From the NCBI RefSeq assembly GCF_025403375.1, contig NZ_JAMPTM010000004.1:1-64000 (forward strand): a stretch of 64,000 nt of DNA, written 5' to 3'. This DNA is from Frankia gtarii (GTDB lineage: Bacteria; Actinomycetota; Actinomycetes; Frankiales; Frankiaceae). The notes under the pieces are model-generated. The model was not told the DNA's origin and searched no databases. It worked only from the letters and a program-made list of their open reading frames with translations. The translations under genes and the position numbers were made by a program. Of the stretch, positions 54,469-63,532 are shown one piece after another (position 1 is the stretch's first letter; each line of letters starts with the position of its first letter).

Positions 54469-54494
54469 CGGCGTCCCGATCCTAGCCTCGGGCT

Positions 54495-54698
54495 TTCCTG
54501 GTCGCCGCCGACGCTGTCCTGGTCCAGGAGGCGTCGATCATCGCCGGTATGCGGATGCTCCTTGACCACGCTGGCCTCGTCGTCGAACCGTCGGCCGCGC
54601 TCGGCATCGCGGCGATCCTCGAAGACCGTGACCGCTTCGCCGGCCGCCGCGTGGTCACCATCATGTGCGGCAGCAACGTCGACGTAGACGACCCGCGC
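54495..54698 (+). pseudogene. PLP-dependent serine/threonine dehydratase remnant (C-terminus)
   Basis: The frame reads AADAVLVQEASIIAGMRMLL then HAGLVVEPSAALGIAAILED and VVTIMCGSNV, the C-terminal part of a threonine-dehydratase-like enzyme, including the CGSN cofactor-phosphate end region. The N-terminal two-thirds with the PLP Lys is absent. It starts 27 bp after the MerR gene and loses homology after CGSNV. It is a decayed fragment. Confidence 0.6.
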
Positions 54699-54859
54699 CT
54701 CCGGCGCCACCTGCTGGGCGATCTCGTGCAGGTTCGGCGAGGCCGGCCCGCTTCGCCCAGAAGTTCACAGACGCCGTTTGGAGATGCCGAAGCGTGGCCT
54801 GCAACGGGCCTTTCGACATCCGGGAGAACCGGTGGCGGTATGCCCGCTACGTTTCATGG

Positions 54860-55762
54860 TCAGGCGAGGACGATCTCCTCCAGGATCTCCGGGTCGCGCA
54901 CGTCGCGGCCCTGGGCCGCCGCCTCGGCGTAACGGCGGGTGCTCAGCGCGTCCAGATCTTCCATCGTGGACCCGGCCTTCCAGTAGGCGCTGACCCGCAC
55001 CTGCGCCCGCGGCACCCCGTGCAGCTCCAGCAGGTGACGGCGGATGATCCGGACCTGCGACGCCTCGGCGGCGACCCACGCGACGGCCGCCACACCGAGC
55101 CGCGGGAACGTCCGCACAGCCTCGGGCAGGGCGAGCCCGCGCACCCAGTGGACCTGATGCTCGGGCCGGGCCGGCACCAGGACCCGGTCCGCCTCGGCCA
55201 CCCCGCCGAGCACGGCGAACGCCGGGCGGCCCGCCGGCAGCGCCGCGAGGATCGCCGCCACCGCCGGCAGCCCGCTGCCATCGGCCACCAGCAGCAGCGG
55301 CCCCCCGGCCGACGACGCCCCGACGGGCTCGGCGACGAACTCGGCCCGCATCCCGGCGATGCCGACGCCGTCACCGGGCCCGAGTCCGCGCATCCAGCGG
55401 TCGACCAGGCCCGCACCGTGCACGAAGGCGTCGAACGCGAGTCGGTCGGATCCGGGCGCGAAGGTTCGCACGGTGAACGCCCGCGACGGCGGCACTCCGG
55501 CCCTGGTCGCCCCAGTCGCCGCGGTCACCCCAGTCGCCGCGGCGGCCCCGGCATCGGCCCGCGAGGCCGGGACCGGGGGGAACAGACGGAAGGCGTCGGC
55601 CGGCAGCGGGTCGGTGTAGATGGCCAGCCCCGCGCCGCGCAGCGTGACCCGCCGGAAGGACGGGGAGATCTCGGCGATCGACACGACCTCAAGCTGGCAC
55701 CTGATCAGGCGATCGGCCCGATCAGTCGCGACGGCCCGGATCGCACTGTGCAGCGACACCAT
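54860..55762 (-). CDS. Siderophore-interacting protein (ferric-siderophore reductase)
   Basis: This 300-residue FAD/NAD(P)H-binding protein of the SIP family (ViuB/YqjH-like) releases iron by reducing ferric siderophores in the cytoplasm. Marks are ISPSFRRVTLRGAGL near residue 35, SRAFTVRTF (the FAD site) and the C-terminal VRVSAYWKAGSTMEDLDALS. A Gly/Ala-rich insert of about 15 residues near position 75 is unusual. An IdeR-type iron box lies about 75 bp upstream, so it should be repressed when iron is plentiful. No siderophore synthesis gene is adjacent. Confidence 0.9.
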   Translation of the reverse strand: MVSLHSAIRAVATDRADRLIRCQLEVVSIAEISPSFRRVTLRGAGLAIYTDPLPADAFRLFPPVPASRADAGAAAATGVTAATGATRAGVPPSRAFTVRTFAPGSDRLAFDAFVHGAGLVDRWMRGLGPGDGVGIAGMRAEFVAEPVGASSAGGPLLLVADGSGLPAVAAILAALPAGRPAFAVLGGVAEADRVLVPARPEHQVHWVRGLALPEAVRTFPRLGVAAVAWVAAEASQVRIIRRHLLELHGVPRAQVRVSAYWKAGSTMEDLDALSTRRYAEAAAQGRDVRDPEILEEIVLA

Positions 55763-55834
55763 CGTCCTCCCGGCACGTTCTCGTGACGGACGGCGGTGGC
55801 CCGTCGCGGCGGCGGCCCGTCCGGGCCAGGCGAT

Positions 55835-55853
55835 TTAGGTAAGCCTAACTGTC
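55835..55853. promoter_or_regulatory. IdeR/DmdR iron box
   Basis: TTAGGTAAGCCTAACTGTC matches the actinobacterial iron box TTAGGTTAGSCTAACCTAA closely over its first 15 positions. It lies upstream of the siderophore-interacting protein gene. Iron-loaded IdeR/DmdR would repress the gene here. Confidence 0.75.
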
Positions 55854-56134
55854 ATCGTCGCCGTCGCGCCCGACATTCGAAACAAGCCGAGACGGGTCAG
55901 GTCGACCGCGCGGCCAAGCCCAGCGATCCTGTGGACATAGTCGACTTGCCCGGCTAAGTTTGGCCCGGTCAGCCTGCCGAAACTGGGTCGGCGAGACGGT
56001 TGGCCGGACCGCGTTGTCCGGCCTCGGCCGGACCGGCCACCCGTCGGCGCAGTGGGGTCGTGGTGCCTCAGGCGGCCGGCGCACGGGAGGCGCAGGCCCG
56101 CCTCGGGGTCGGGCCCGAGTCGAGGAGGGGTGCG
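55854..56134. other. Gene-poor stretch between iron box and leader peptide
   Basis: No gene is supported. Open frames here are Arg/Gly/Pro-rich by-products of high GC with no family match. A minus-strand segment near 55860-55930 reads plausibly but has no start context or homology I recognise. Confidence 0.4.
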
Positions 56135-56281
56135 ATGTCGCCGGCGCCCAGCCGACACGGTCGGCCCTCTGCGAACGCTCGGTGCCGCCCGCCGCGCAGC
56201 CGGTTCGCCAGGCGGCGGTTCACCCGGCGGCTTGTGATCGATCTGCGCCGTTCATCCAGCAGCCTCTGTCCCGGTCCCTGA
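56135..56281 (+). CDS. Cys-containing leader peptide upstream of luciferase-like gene
   Basis: A 48-residue frame starts at an ATG with GAGGAGGGG six bases upstream, the best ribosome site of the five leader candidates. It ends FTRRLVIDLRRSSSSLCPGP, matching the LTRR-x-x-DL-x-R-x-SS-x-LC layout of sulfur-gene leader peptides. The Arg-rich N-terminal half is longer than usual, so an internal start is possible. The luciferase-like gene starts about 300 bp downstream. Confidence 0.6.
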   Translation: MSPAPSRHGRPSANARCRPPRSRFARRRFTRRLVIDLRRSSSSLCPGP

Positions 56282-56579
56282 CCGGTTCACCGCGGGCCGC
56301 CGCAGGCCGCGTTGCGCGTTCCCGCTCGTGCCGCGGCCATCGTGCCATCCCGGACCGCCGCACCCCGACCCGCCAGGACGGCCAGGTTCGCGCAGCACCG
56401 CCCCCAGGCCGGCGGGCCGCGCCACCATGCTCGGCGCCCAGGCCGGGACGACCGCCTCCGGCGGCGTCGCGGCTCGGGCGAAGGTCCACGACAGGAGCCA
56501 CCCGGCCGCAGGCCGGTTCGGGAGCCGACGCCCCCGGTGGACGCACCTAACCCCACCCGCCTCGACCGAAAGGCCGGAC

Positions 56580-57857
56580 ATGACAGACCTCCCGCTGGCC
56601 GTCCTCGATCTCGTGCCGGTCAGCGCCGGTGACACCCCGAACGACGCGCTGCGCAACACCGTCGACCTGGCCCGGCGGGCGGAGGAGTTCGGTTACCGGC
56701 GGTACTGGTTCGCCGAGCACCATCTCAACCCCGGTCTGCTCGGCGTGTCCCCCGCGGTGGCGATCGCGTTGGTGGCCGGGGCGACGTCGACGATCCGGCT
56801 CGGCTCGGCCGGCGTGCAGAGCGGGCATCGCACCCCGCTGTCCGTCGTCGAGGAGTTCGGCCTGATCGACGCGCTGCACCCCGGCCGCCTGGACCTCGGC
56901 ATCGGCCGCTCACCGGGCCGGCCGGCACCGACGAACGGCGAAGTCCGCAACGGCGCATCCTCCACCGGCGGGACCGCGAACGGCAGGACCCCGAACGGCG
57001 GATCCACAGCCGGCGGATCCACAGCCGGGGCAGCGCCCGCCTCGGGCCCGGCGCTCGTCTCGGCCGCGGCGGCCGCCTACCAGGCGAGTCTCGGCGGTGC
57101 CGATCACAGCACCGATCAGCGGGCTGACAACGGCCTGTTGATTCCTCGCCGTTTCGACTTCAGCGCGCTACTCGGCTCGCCCCGGCTGGGGGTGACCCTG
57201 TCGCTGCTGCAGCAGCCGGGCGCCTACACCCCGGAGTACGCCGACCAGGTCGACGACGTCCTCGCCCTGCTGCGCGACACCTACCACACCGCGGACGGCC
57301 AGACGGCCCGCGCCTGGCCCGGGGCGGGCGCGGCGCTTCAGGTGTGGATCCTCGGGGCGTCCGGGGGGTCGAGCGCGTCCGTCGCGGGCTCGCGGGGGCT
57401 GCGCTTCGCCGCCTCCTACCATCACAGCCCCAGCACGGTCCTCGACGCGGTCGACGGCTACCGGGCGGCGTTCGCACCGTCGACGGGCCTCGCCGCACCC
57501 TACGTCTCGGTCTCCGCCGACGTCGTCGTCGGCGAGGACGACGCGAGCGCGGCCCGGCTGGCCGCCGGCTACGGGCTGTGGGTTCGCAGCATCCGCAGCG
57601 GCACGGGAGCGATCCCGTTCCCGACCCCTGAGGAGGCCGCCGCGCACACGTGGAGCGACGCCGATCGGGAGCTGGTCGCCGACCGCGTCGCCACCCAGCT
57701 CGTCGGCTCCCCGTCGACCGTCGCCGACCGGCTCGAACAGCTCGCGGCGGCGACCGGCGCCGACGAACTCGCCGTCACCACGATCACCCACCGGCACGCC
57801 GACCGGGTGCGTTCCTATGAACTGCTGGCCGCGGAGTGGGCCCGCCGCCAGGGCTGA
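56580..57857 (+). CDS. Luciferase-like (LLM class) oxidoreductase
   Basis: This 425-residue flavin oxygenase starts MTDLPLAVLDLVPVSAGDTP, the N-terminus of the group that includes the limonene-monooxygenase-like MsnO8 family. WFAEHHLNPGLLGVSPAVAI lies near residue 45 and LHPGRLDLGIGRSPG near 105. A low-complexity insert of about 40 residues (TGGTANGRTPNGGSTAGGST) follows and is absent from typical members. AAAGG precedes the ATG. The upstream Cys leader peptide hints at a sulfur role. Confidence 0.85.
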   Translation: MTDLPLAVLDLVPVSAGDTPNDALRNTVDLARRAEEFGYRRYWFAEHHLNPGLLGVSPAVAIALVAGATSTIRLGSAGVQSGHRTPLSVVEEFGLIDALHPGRLDLGIGRSPGRPAPTNGEVRNGASSTGGTANGRTPNGGSTAGGSTAGAAPASGPALVSAAAAAYQASLGGADHSTDQRADNGLLIPRRFDFSALLGSPRLGVTLSLLQQPGAYTPEYADQVDDVLALLRDTYHTADGQTARAWPGAGAALQVWILGASGGSSASVAGSRGLRFAASYHHSPSTVLDAVDGYRAAFAPSTGLAAPYVSVSADVVVGEDDASAARLAAGYGLWVRSIRSGTGAIPFPTPEEAAAHTWSDADRELVADRVATQLVGSPSTVADRLEQLAAATGADELAVTTITHRHADRVRSYELLAAEWARRQG

Positions 57858-57938
57858 CCCGGGCTCGATGCAGGGCTGACCCGGGGCTGGCTCAGAGCTG
57901 ACCCCGCACGGGCACACAGGATGACGGGAAGGACTGCG

Positions 57939-58877
57939 GTGCCGAAGGCATACGTCTATATCGCGAACGGCGGCCCCGAGGTGGAGACGTTCGCCGACCT
58001 GCCGGCGCCCGAGCCCGGCCCGGATCAGCTCGCGATCGCAGTGCGCGCCGTGGGCGTCAACCCCGTGGACTGGAAACTGCGCGGCGGGTCGACGCGGCCC
58101 GGTCAGCCCGCCCCGGTCTTCCCGGTCGTGCTGGGGGTGGAGGCGGCGGGCGTGGTCACCGCAGTGGGCCCGGGGGTGACGGGGTTCGCGGTGGGCGACG
58201 AGGTCCTCGGGGGCACGGTCGGCGGCGCCTACGCCGAGTACACCCTGCTCTCGGTCGCGCTGGCGGCGCACAAGCCGGCCGCGTTGAGCTTTCGGGCCGC
58301 CGCCTGCCTGCCGGTCGCGGCGGCGACCGCCTATGACGGGGTGCACCAGCTCGCGCTGCCGCCGGGCGCCACCCTGTTGATCACTGGAGTCGGCGGCGGG
58401 GTGGGCGTGGCCGCCGCGCAGCTTGCCCGCCGCGCGGGGCTCACCGTCGTCGGCACGGCCAACGCCGGGAAGAAGGACTTCGTCGAGTCGCTGGGAGTCA
58501 CCTGGGTCGAGCCGGGCGCCGGCGTCGTCGAGCGAGTTCGGGCGGTCGCGCCGCAGGGTGTCGATGCGATCTACGATCTCGTCGGCGGCGCGGCACTTGA
58601 GGAGATCGCCGGGGTGCTCGTCCCGGCGACCGGGGATGCCGCCGCCCCGCGCCTGATCACGGCCGCGGACAGTGCGACGGTCACCCGCCTCGGCGGGGTG
58701 GCCGTGCAGCGAGCCCGCAGCTTGGCCGTGCTCGACGCCGTCACCGGCCTCGCCGCGGCCGGGGTGCTGGACCCCCACGTCAGCGACGTCTACCCGCTGG
58801 ATCGGGCCGACGCGGCCCTGCGGGCGGTGGAGACCGGCCATGCCCGCGGCAAGGTTGTGATAGAGGTCGCGGTGTGA
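57939..58877 (+). CDS. NADP-dependent quinone oxidoreductase-like protein
   Basis: This 312-residue zinc-free medium-chain reductase has LITGVGGGVGVAAAQLARRA as its nucleotide-binding motif near residue 150 and VGVNPVDWKLRGGSTRPGQP near 40. I use the GTG at 57939, which has GGAAGG upstream; an ATG at 57921 would add six residues. The stop overlaps the GNAT gene by GTGA. The substrate is unknown. Confidence 0.87.
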   Translation: MPKAYVYIANGGPEVETFADLPAPEPGPDQLAIAVRAVGVNPVDWKLRGGSTRPGQPAPVFPVVLGVEAAGVVTAVGPGVTGFAVGDEVLGGTVGGAYAEYTLLSVALAAHKPAALSFRAAACLPVAAATAYDGVHQLALPPGATLLITGVGGGVGVAAAQLARRAGLTVVGTANAGKKDFVESLGVTWVEPGAGVVERVRAVAPQGVDAIYDLVGGAALEEIAGVLVPATGDAAAPRLITAADSATVTRLGGVAVQRARSLAVLDAVTGLAAAGVLDPHVSDVYPLDRADAALRAVETGHARGKVVIEVAV

Positions 58878-59620
58878 CGACGCCGCACGTGCTGGACAAC
58901 CCCGCCCGCTCCGCCCTGCTCGGTCCGCACGCTCACCTCGCGCAGCGGCGCGGGGACGTGCTGTGCTACCCGGCGGACGTGTGCCCGTTCGTCGCCCTGC
59001 CCGACGAGCCGGACCAGAACGCCTGGCTCGACGCGGCGACGCTGCTCGGTCCGGGCGCCCTGGTGCCGTTTACCGGCGTCGACGCGGCCGTGCCGCCCGG
59101 TTGGGAGGAGGTCGGTTTCGGCCCGGGGGTCCAGATGATCGACGCCGGGATCGACGCGGTCGGTGACGACGACGCGGTGCGCCTCGGCCCGGCGGACGTC
59201 CCGGCGATGCTCGATCTGGTGGCCCGCACGCGTCCCGGCCCGTTCCTGCCCCGCACCATCGCCCTCGGCACCTACCTCGGCATCCGCCGCGGCGGGGCGC
59301 TGGTCGCCATGGCCGGGGAGCGGCTGCACCCGCCGGGCTGGACCGAGATCAGCGCCGTCTGCACCGATCCGGATCATCAGGGGTCGGGGCTCGCGTCCCG
59401 ACTCGTGCGGGCGGTCGCCGCCGGCATCCGTGCCCGTGGCGAGACGCCGTTCCTGCACGCCGCCGCGACGAACACGAACGCGATCCACCTCTACGAGACC
59501 CTCGGCTTCCGGCTGCGGCGCACGGTGACCTTCCGCGCCGTGCGGATTCCGCGTGCCGTGCCGGGCCAGCCCGCCGGGCCGCTCGCCGCGGAGTTGAGCG
59601 CGGGCGAACCGGCGCTCTGA
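58874..59620 (+). CDS. GNAT family N-acetyltransferase
   Basis: This 248-residue protein has the acetyl-CoA site ISAVCTDPDHQGSGLASRLV near residues 160-180 (motif A, Q-x-x-G-x-G/A) and motif B NTNAIHLYETLGFRLRR near 200. The long N-terminal half (residues 1-110) resembles other actinobacterial FR47-like acetyltransferases. It is coupled by GTGA to the reductase upstream and is three bases from the M20 gene. The acceptor is unknown. Confidence 0.85.
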   Translation: MTTPHVLDNPARSALLGPHAHLAQRRGDVLCYPADVCPFVALPDEPDQNAWLDAATLLGPGALVPFTGVDAAVPPGWEEVGFGPGVQMIDAGIDAVGDDDAVRLGPADVPAMLDLVARTRPGPFLPRTIALGTYLGIRRGGALVAMAGERLHPPGWTEISAVCTDPDHQGSGLASRLVRAVAAGIRARGETPFLHAAATNTNAIHLYETLGFRLRRTVTFRAVRIPRAVPGQPAGPLAAELSAGEPAL

Positions 59621-59623
59621 GCG

Positions 59624-60955
59624 GTGGAGACCGGCCAGCAGGTCGCGGCGCGCGAGGCGGTGGCGATGGCCAGCGACCTCATCGCGTTCGACACCAGTAA
59701 CCACGGCGACCCGCACGCCGACGGCACCGAGCGGCCCGCGGCCGAGTATGTGGCCGGCCGGCTGGCCGACGTCGGCTACGACGTCACCTACCTGGAGTCC
59801 GGGGCACCCGGGCGCGGCAACGTCGTCGCCCGGCTGGCCGGCGCCGACCCGTCGCGGGGCGCCCTGCTCCTACACGGCCACCTCGACGTCGTCCCGGCGG
59901 AAGCGGCCGACTGGACGGTCCACCCGTTCTCCGGCGAGGTACGCGACGGCTACGTGTGGGGTCGCGGCGCCGTCGACATGAAAGGCGCGGTCGCGATCAC
60001 GCTGGCGGTGGCCCGTCGCCTGCGCCGGGAGGGAGTCGTCCCACCGCGGGATCTGATCTTCGCGTATGTCGCCGACGAGGAGGCCGGCGGCTGGTACGGG
60101 GCCCGCTGGCTGGTGGACAACCGCCCTGACCTGTTCGAGGGCGCCACGGAGGCGATCGGTGAGGTCGGCGGCTTCTCCGTCACCCTCGGCTCCACCACCA
60201 CTGGCGAGGACCTGCGTGCCTACCTCGTCCAGACGGCGGAGAAGGGCAGCATGTGGCTGCGGCTGACCGCCCGGGGCCGCGGCGGGCACGGCTCGATGCT
60301 GCATGACGACAACCCGATCGCCACGCTGGCGGCGGCCGTCGCCCGCCTCGACGCCCACCGCTTCCCCCTGGTGCTCACCGATCCGGTCCGGGCGTTGCTC
60401 ACCGGGATCGCGGACCTTACCGGCGTCCCGTTCGACGAGGCCGATCCGCAGGCCGCCGTCGACCGCCTCGGCCCGCTGGCGCGCCTGGTCGGGGCGGCGC
60501 TGCGGGACACGGCGAACGTGACCCTGTTCGACGCCGGCTACCGGTCGAACGTCGTGCCCGCCACGGCCCGCGCCACCGTCGACGGGCGGTTCCTGCCCGG
60601 GCGGGAGGAGGCTTTCGGCCGTGAACTGGTCGAGGTGCTCGGCCGGCGGGTGCGGGCCGAATGGGACACCCTGCCGCCGGTCCGGACGACCTTCGACGGC
60701 GCCCTGGTGGCCGCGATCCGCGCGGCGGTCGAGGCCGAGGACCCGGGCGCTCGCGTCCTGCCGTATCTGCTGGCCGCCGGTACGGACGCGAAGTCCTTCC
60801 AGCGGCTGGGGATCCGCCACTTCGGGTTCACCCCGCTGCGCCTGCCGCCGGAGCTGGACTTCAGCGCCCTGTTCCACGGGGTCGACGAACGGGTCCCGGT
60901 CGCGGCCCTGGAGTTCGGCACCCGGGTGCTGGACCGGCTGCTGCGGACCTGCTGA
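59624..60955 (+). CDS. M20/M25/M40 family metallopeptidase
   Basis: This 443-residue zinc hydrolase has LLLHGHLDVVPAEAADWTVH near residue 85 (first metal His and Asp), YVWGRGAVDMKGAVAI near 110 and VADEEAGGWYGARWLVDN near 150 (catalytic Glu-Glu). GGHGSMLHDDNPIATLAAAV lies in the dimerisation domain and FHGVDERVPVAALEFG at the end. It is translationally coupled to the GNAT gene. It resembles dipeptidases and succinyl-diaminopimelate desuccinylases; the natural substrate is not predictable. Confidence 0.88.
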   Translation: METGQQVAAREAVAMASDLIAFDTSNHGDPHADGTERPAAEYVAGRLADVGYDVTYLESGAPGRGNVVARLAGADPSRGALLLHGHLDVVPAEAADWTVHPFSGEVRDGYVWGRGAVDMKGAVAITLAVARRLRREGVVPPRDLIFAYVADEEAGGWYGARWLVDNRPDLFEGATEAIGEVGGFSVTLGSTTTGEDLRAYLVQTAEKGSMWLRLTARGRGGHGSMLHDDNPIATLAAAVARLDAHRFPLVLTDPVRALLTGIADLTGVPFDEADPQAAVDRLGPLARLVGAALRDTANVTLFDAGYRSNVVPATARATVDGRFLPGREEAFGRELVEVLGRRVRAEWDTLPPVRTTFDGALVAAIRAAVEAEDPGARVLPYLLAAGTDAKSFQRLGIRHFGFTPLRLPPELDFSALFHGVDERVPVAALEFGTRVLDRLLRTC

Positions 60956-61124
60956 CGCCGGCACCATACGGACGGGCCGGCCCGTGCCGGAGGACCCGGC
61001 AGGCGGACGACGATCGGCCCTGCCTCCCGCGGGGCACGCCGGCCTACCGTCGAACCGGGCGTCGCCGCCACGGTCCGGGCGCGCCGTCGATCCGGACGCC
61101 CACCCAGCGACGAGGGGAAACGCG

Positions 61125-61598
61125 ATGACATCGACGAGTGTGGGTACGCGGGAGTTCACCACCAGCGCCAGCGACAAGACGACCGTCACCCTCGACCATG
61201 CCGGGGGTGGTGTCCTGCCCGCGGCGACGTGTCTGTGGCTGCTCGCCGGCGAGCAGGTGGGCCGGGTCGCGTTCCGCGCGGACGGGGAGATCCTCGTCCT
61301 GCCGGTGAACTACGTGCTGGACGGGGACGCCATCGCCTTCCGTACGGCCACCGGTTCCAAGCTGGCCGCCGCCCTCGAGGAGGACGCCGTCGGGTTCGAG
61401 GTCGACGGCCATGACCCGGTGGCCCGCGCGGGCTGGAGCGTTCTGATCAACGGCCGGGCGGCGGCGGTCAACGACCCGCAGACGCTGGCCAGGCTGGAGA
61501 AGACCGGACTCGCCCCGTGGGCGGACCGTATCGCCCATCCGCACTGGGTGCGCATCCTGCCCGAGTCGATGACCGGCCGGGTCGTCGCCCACTCCTGA
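61125..61598 (+). CDS. Pyridoxamine 5'-phosphate oxidase-fold flavin protein
   Basis: This 157-residue split-barrel protein carries CLWLLAGEQVGRVAFRADGE, ILVLPVNYVLDGDAIAFRTA and SVLINGRAAAVND, the layout of the nitroimidazole-resistance (NimA)/PPOX group. The ATG at 61125 has GAGGGGAAA upstream. It probably binds FMN or F420 and has an unknown redox role. It is separated from the preceding operon by 169 bp. Confidence 0.85.
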   Translation: MTSTSVGTREFTTSASDKTTVTLDHAGGGVLPAATCLWLLAGEQVGRVAFRADGEILVLPVNYVLDGDAIAFRTATGSKLAAALEEDAVGFEVDGHDPVARAGWSVLINGRAAAVNDPQTLARLEKTGLAPWADRIAHPHWVRILPESMTGRVVAHS

Positions 61599-61662
61599 AG
61601 GGCCCCTGGCGGGGTCGTACCCCGGACCGGCCCACCACTGTGCCCGGCGGGGCGAGCCGGCG

Positions 61663-63444
61663 TCAGTCCAGGCCGACGGCGAGCAGGCAGACGTCGTCGT
61701 CGCGACCGGCCGGGGCGGCGATCTCCGCCAGGATCCCGTCGCACAGGTCCTCCAGTCCGCCGCCGGAGTCGGCCCCACCCACCGGGCCGGGAGCGGGTGC
61801 AAGCCCGGCGCCTGCGGCGACGGCGAACACGTCGAGGCGCTCCGACAGCGACGTCTCGCGCCGTTCGATCAGCCCGTCGCTGTAGAGCAGCAGCCGGCAG
61901 CCGGCCGGCAGCGACAGCACGCTCTGCCCGTACCGATGGTCCGGCGACGCGCCGAGGATGGGACCGTGCACCTGGTCGAGGTAACGCGTGGACCGCTCGA
62001 CGATCAGCAGTGGCGGGGGATGTCCCGCGCAGGACCAGGTAAGCCGCCGCTGGCCCGGCGTGAGCAGGGCGACGACGGCGGTGGCCAGCGCCTCGTCGCC
62101 CTGGCCGGCGAGGTTCGCGGCGAGCTGAGTAGTGATCTCCGCCGGAGTCCGCCCCTGCAGCGCGTAGGCCCGGGTGGCCTGGTACAGCTCCGCCATGATC
62201 GCGATCGCGTTGAGCCCGTGGCCGCCGACGTCCCCGACCACGACCATGAGCTCGCCGTCCGGCAGCACGACGGCGTCGTACCAGTCGCCGCCGATGCCGA
62301 CGTCCCGGCTCGCCGGCAGGTATCGGGCGCTGAGATGCACGCCGGCGACATCGGGCAGCCGCTGCGGCAGGATCGCCCGTTGCATGACGGCTACCAGCGT
62401 CGTCTGGCGCTCGTAGAGCCGGGCCCGTTCGAAGGCGTGGGCGCACGTCCCGGCGAGGGTCTGCAGAAACGCCTGATCGCCCGGGTCGAAGTCGCGGGCC
62501 ACTCCCCAGACGAGTACGAGGACGCCGATGAGCCGATCGGAGACGATCAGCGGCAGGTGGGCGCAGGCGCTCAGCCCGAGAACCCGTGCCGGCTCCTCCC
62601 GATCCGGGTAGTCGGCGAGGTACTCGGCCCGGCTGCGGTGGTAGCGGGGCCGCCGGTCGCGCACGACGTCGGCGGCGGCGGCCGGCCCGCGACCGGACAG
62701 GCCCGGCCACAGCGCCAGGACCGGCGACGTGGCCGGGTGCACGATGCTGCGGTACGGCTCGCCGTCGTCGCCGTAGAGCAGGACTGCGGCGAAGATGATT
62801 CCGAGGTCGGCGGTGGCGATATGCACGACCACGTCGCCGAGCTCGTCGACGGTCAGGGCCCGCTCGAGCGCGTGGGTGACGTCGAGCAGGCGGGTGGCGC
62901 GCCACAGTGCGGTGGACCCCGGGCCGGCGCCAAGCCGGTCGGGCTGCACGGCGCTGACGTCGCCGACCAGCCCGACCATCCGGGCCGCGCCGTCCGACTC
63001 GTCGCGCAGCACGGCCCCCCGGACCTGGACCCAGCGGACCGAGCCATCCGGTCGCAGGATCCGGTACTCCTCCAGGACCGCGCCGGCGGTGCGGGCCGCG
63101 TCGAACATCGCCGTGCGCACGCCCGTCACGTCATCCGGGTGGACCATGGCGAACGCGGCGTCCATGGTCCCCTCGACCTCGTCCGGGGCGAGTCCGCACA
63201 GTGCCGCCGCCAGGTCGTCACATGTGAGCCGACCGGTAGCCAGCTCCCAGCTCCACACGCCTACCCCCGCGGCGGCCAGGGCCAGCGGCAGTTCAGGCGC
63301 ACGGACCGCCCGACCCGTTCGCAGTCCCACCTCCGCGCCGCCCTCCCGCCGCGCATCAACGGCGACCCACGACCGCACTGCTCCGGCCCGGGACACCAAT
63401 GCTCGGCCTGTCCGCCAATCTTCCCCCGGCGCACCGCTGGGCAC
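61663..63444 (-). CDS. PAS-GAF-SpoIIE (PP2C-type) serine phosphatase
   Basis: This 593-residue regulatory phosphatase has a PAS domain at about residues 50-165 (VGVWSWELATGRLTCDDLAA), a GAF domain at about 185-345 and a SpoIIE phosphatase domain at about 365-590. The metal-binding motifs are VGIGGDWYDAVVLPDGELM, VVVGDVGGHG, LYSDGLIERR and GRDDDVCLLAV. Such proteins dephosphorylate anti-sigma-factor antagonists (RsbU-like). The GTG at 63444 is the longest plausible start; internal GTGs before the PAS domain are possible. No anti-sigma gene is adjacent. Confidence 0.9.
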   Translation of the reverse strand: MPSGAPGEDWRTGRALVSRAGAVRSWVAVDARREGGAEVGLRTGRAVRAPELPLALAAAGVGVWSWELATGRLTCDDLAAALCGLAPDEVEGTMDAAFAMVHPDDVTGVRTAMFDAARTAGAVLEEYRILRPDGSVRWVQVRGAVLRDESDGAARMVGLVGDVSAVQPDRLGAGPGSTALWRATRLLDVTHALERALTVDELGDVVVHIATADLGIIFAAVLLYGDDGEPYRSIVHPATSPVLALWPGLSGRGPAAAADVVRDRRPRYHRSRAEYLADYPDREEPARVLGLSACAHLPLIVSDRLIGVLVLVWGVARDFDPGDQAFLQTLAGTCAHAFERARLYERQTTLVAVMQRAILPQRLPDVAGVHLSARYLPASRDVGIGGDWYDAVVLPDGELMVVVGDVGGHGLNAIAIMAELYQATRAYALQGRTPAEITTQLAANLAGQGDEALATAVVALLTPGQRRLTWSCAGHPPPLLIVERSTRYLDQVHGPILGASPDHRYGQSVLSLPAGCRLLLYSDGLIERRETSLSERLDVFAVAAGAGLAPAPGPVGGADSGGGLEDLCDGILAEIAAPAGRDDDVCLLAVGLD

Positions 63445-63532
63445 ACTTTGGGATTGCCGGCCGGCACCGGGGCCGGCGCTCGCGCGGGCGCCCGGATCGA
63501 CGGGACCGGGCTGAACCCGGCCCTGCCCCGGG

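Noticed and set aside
55960-56550. 196-residue frame before the luciferase-like gene
   Set aside because: Composition is Arg/Pro/Gly/Ala repeats typical of a GC-rich shadow; the leader peptide in another frame here is better supported.
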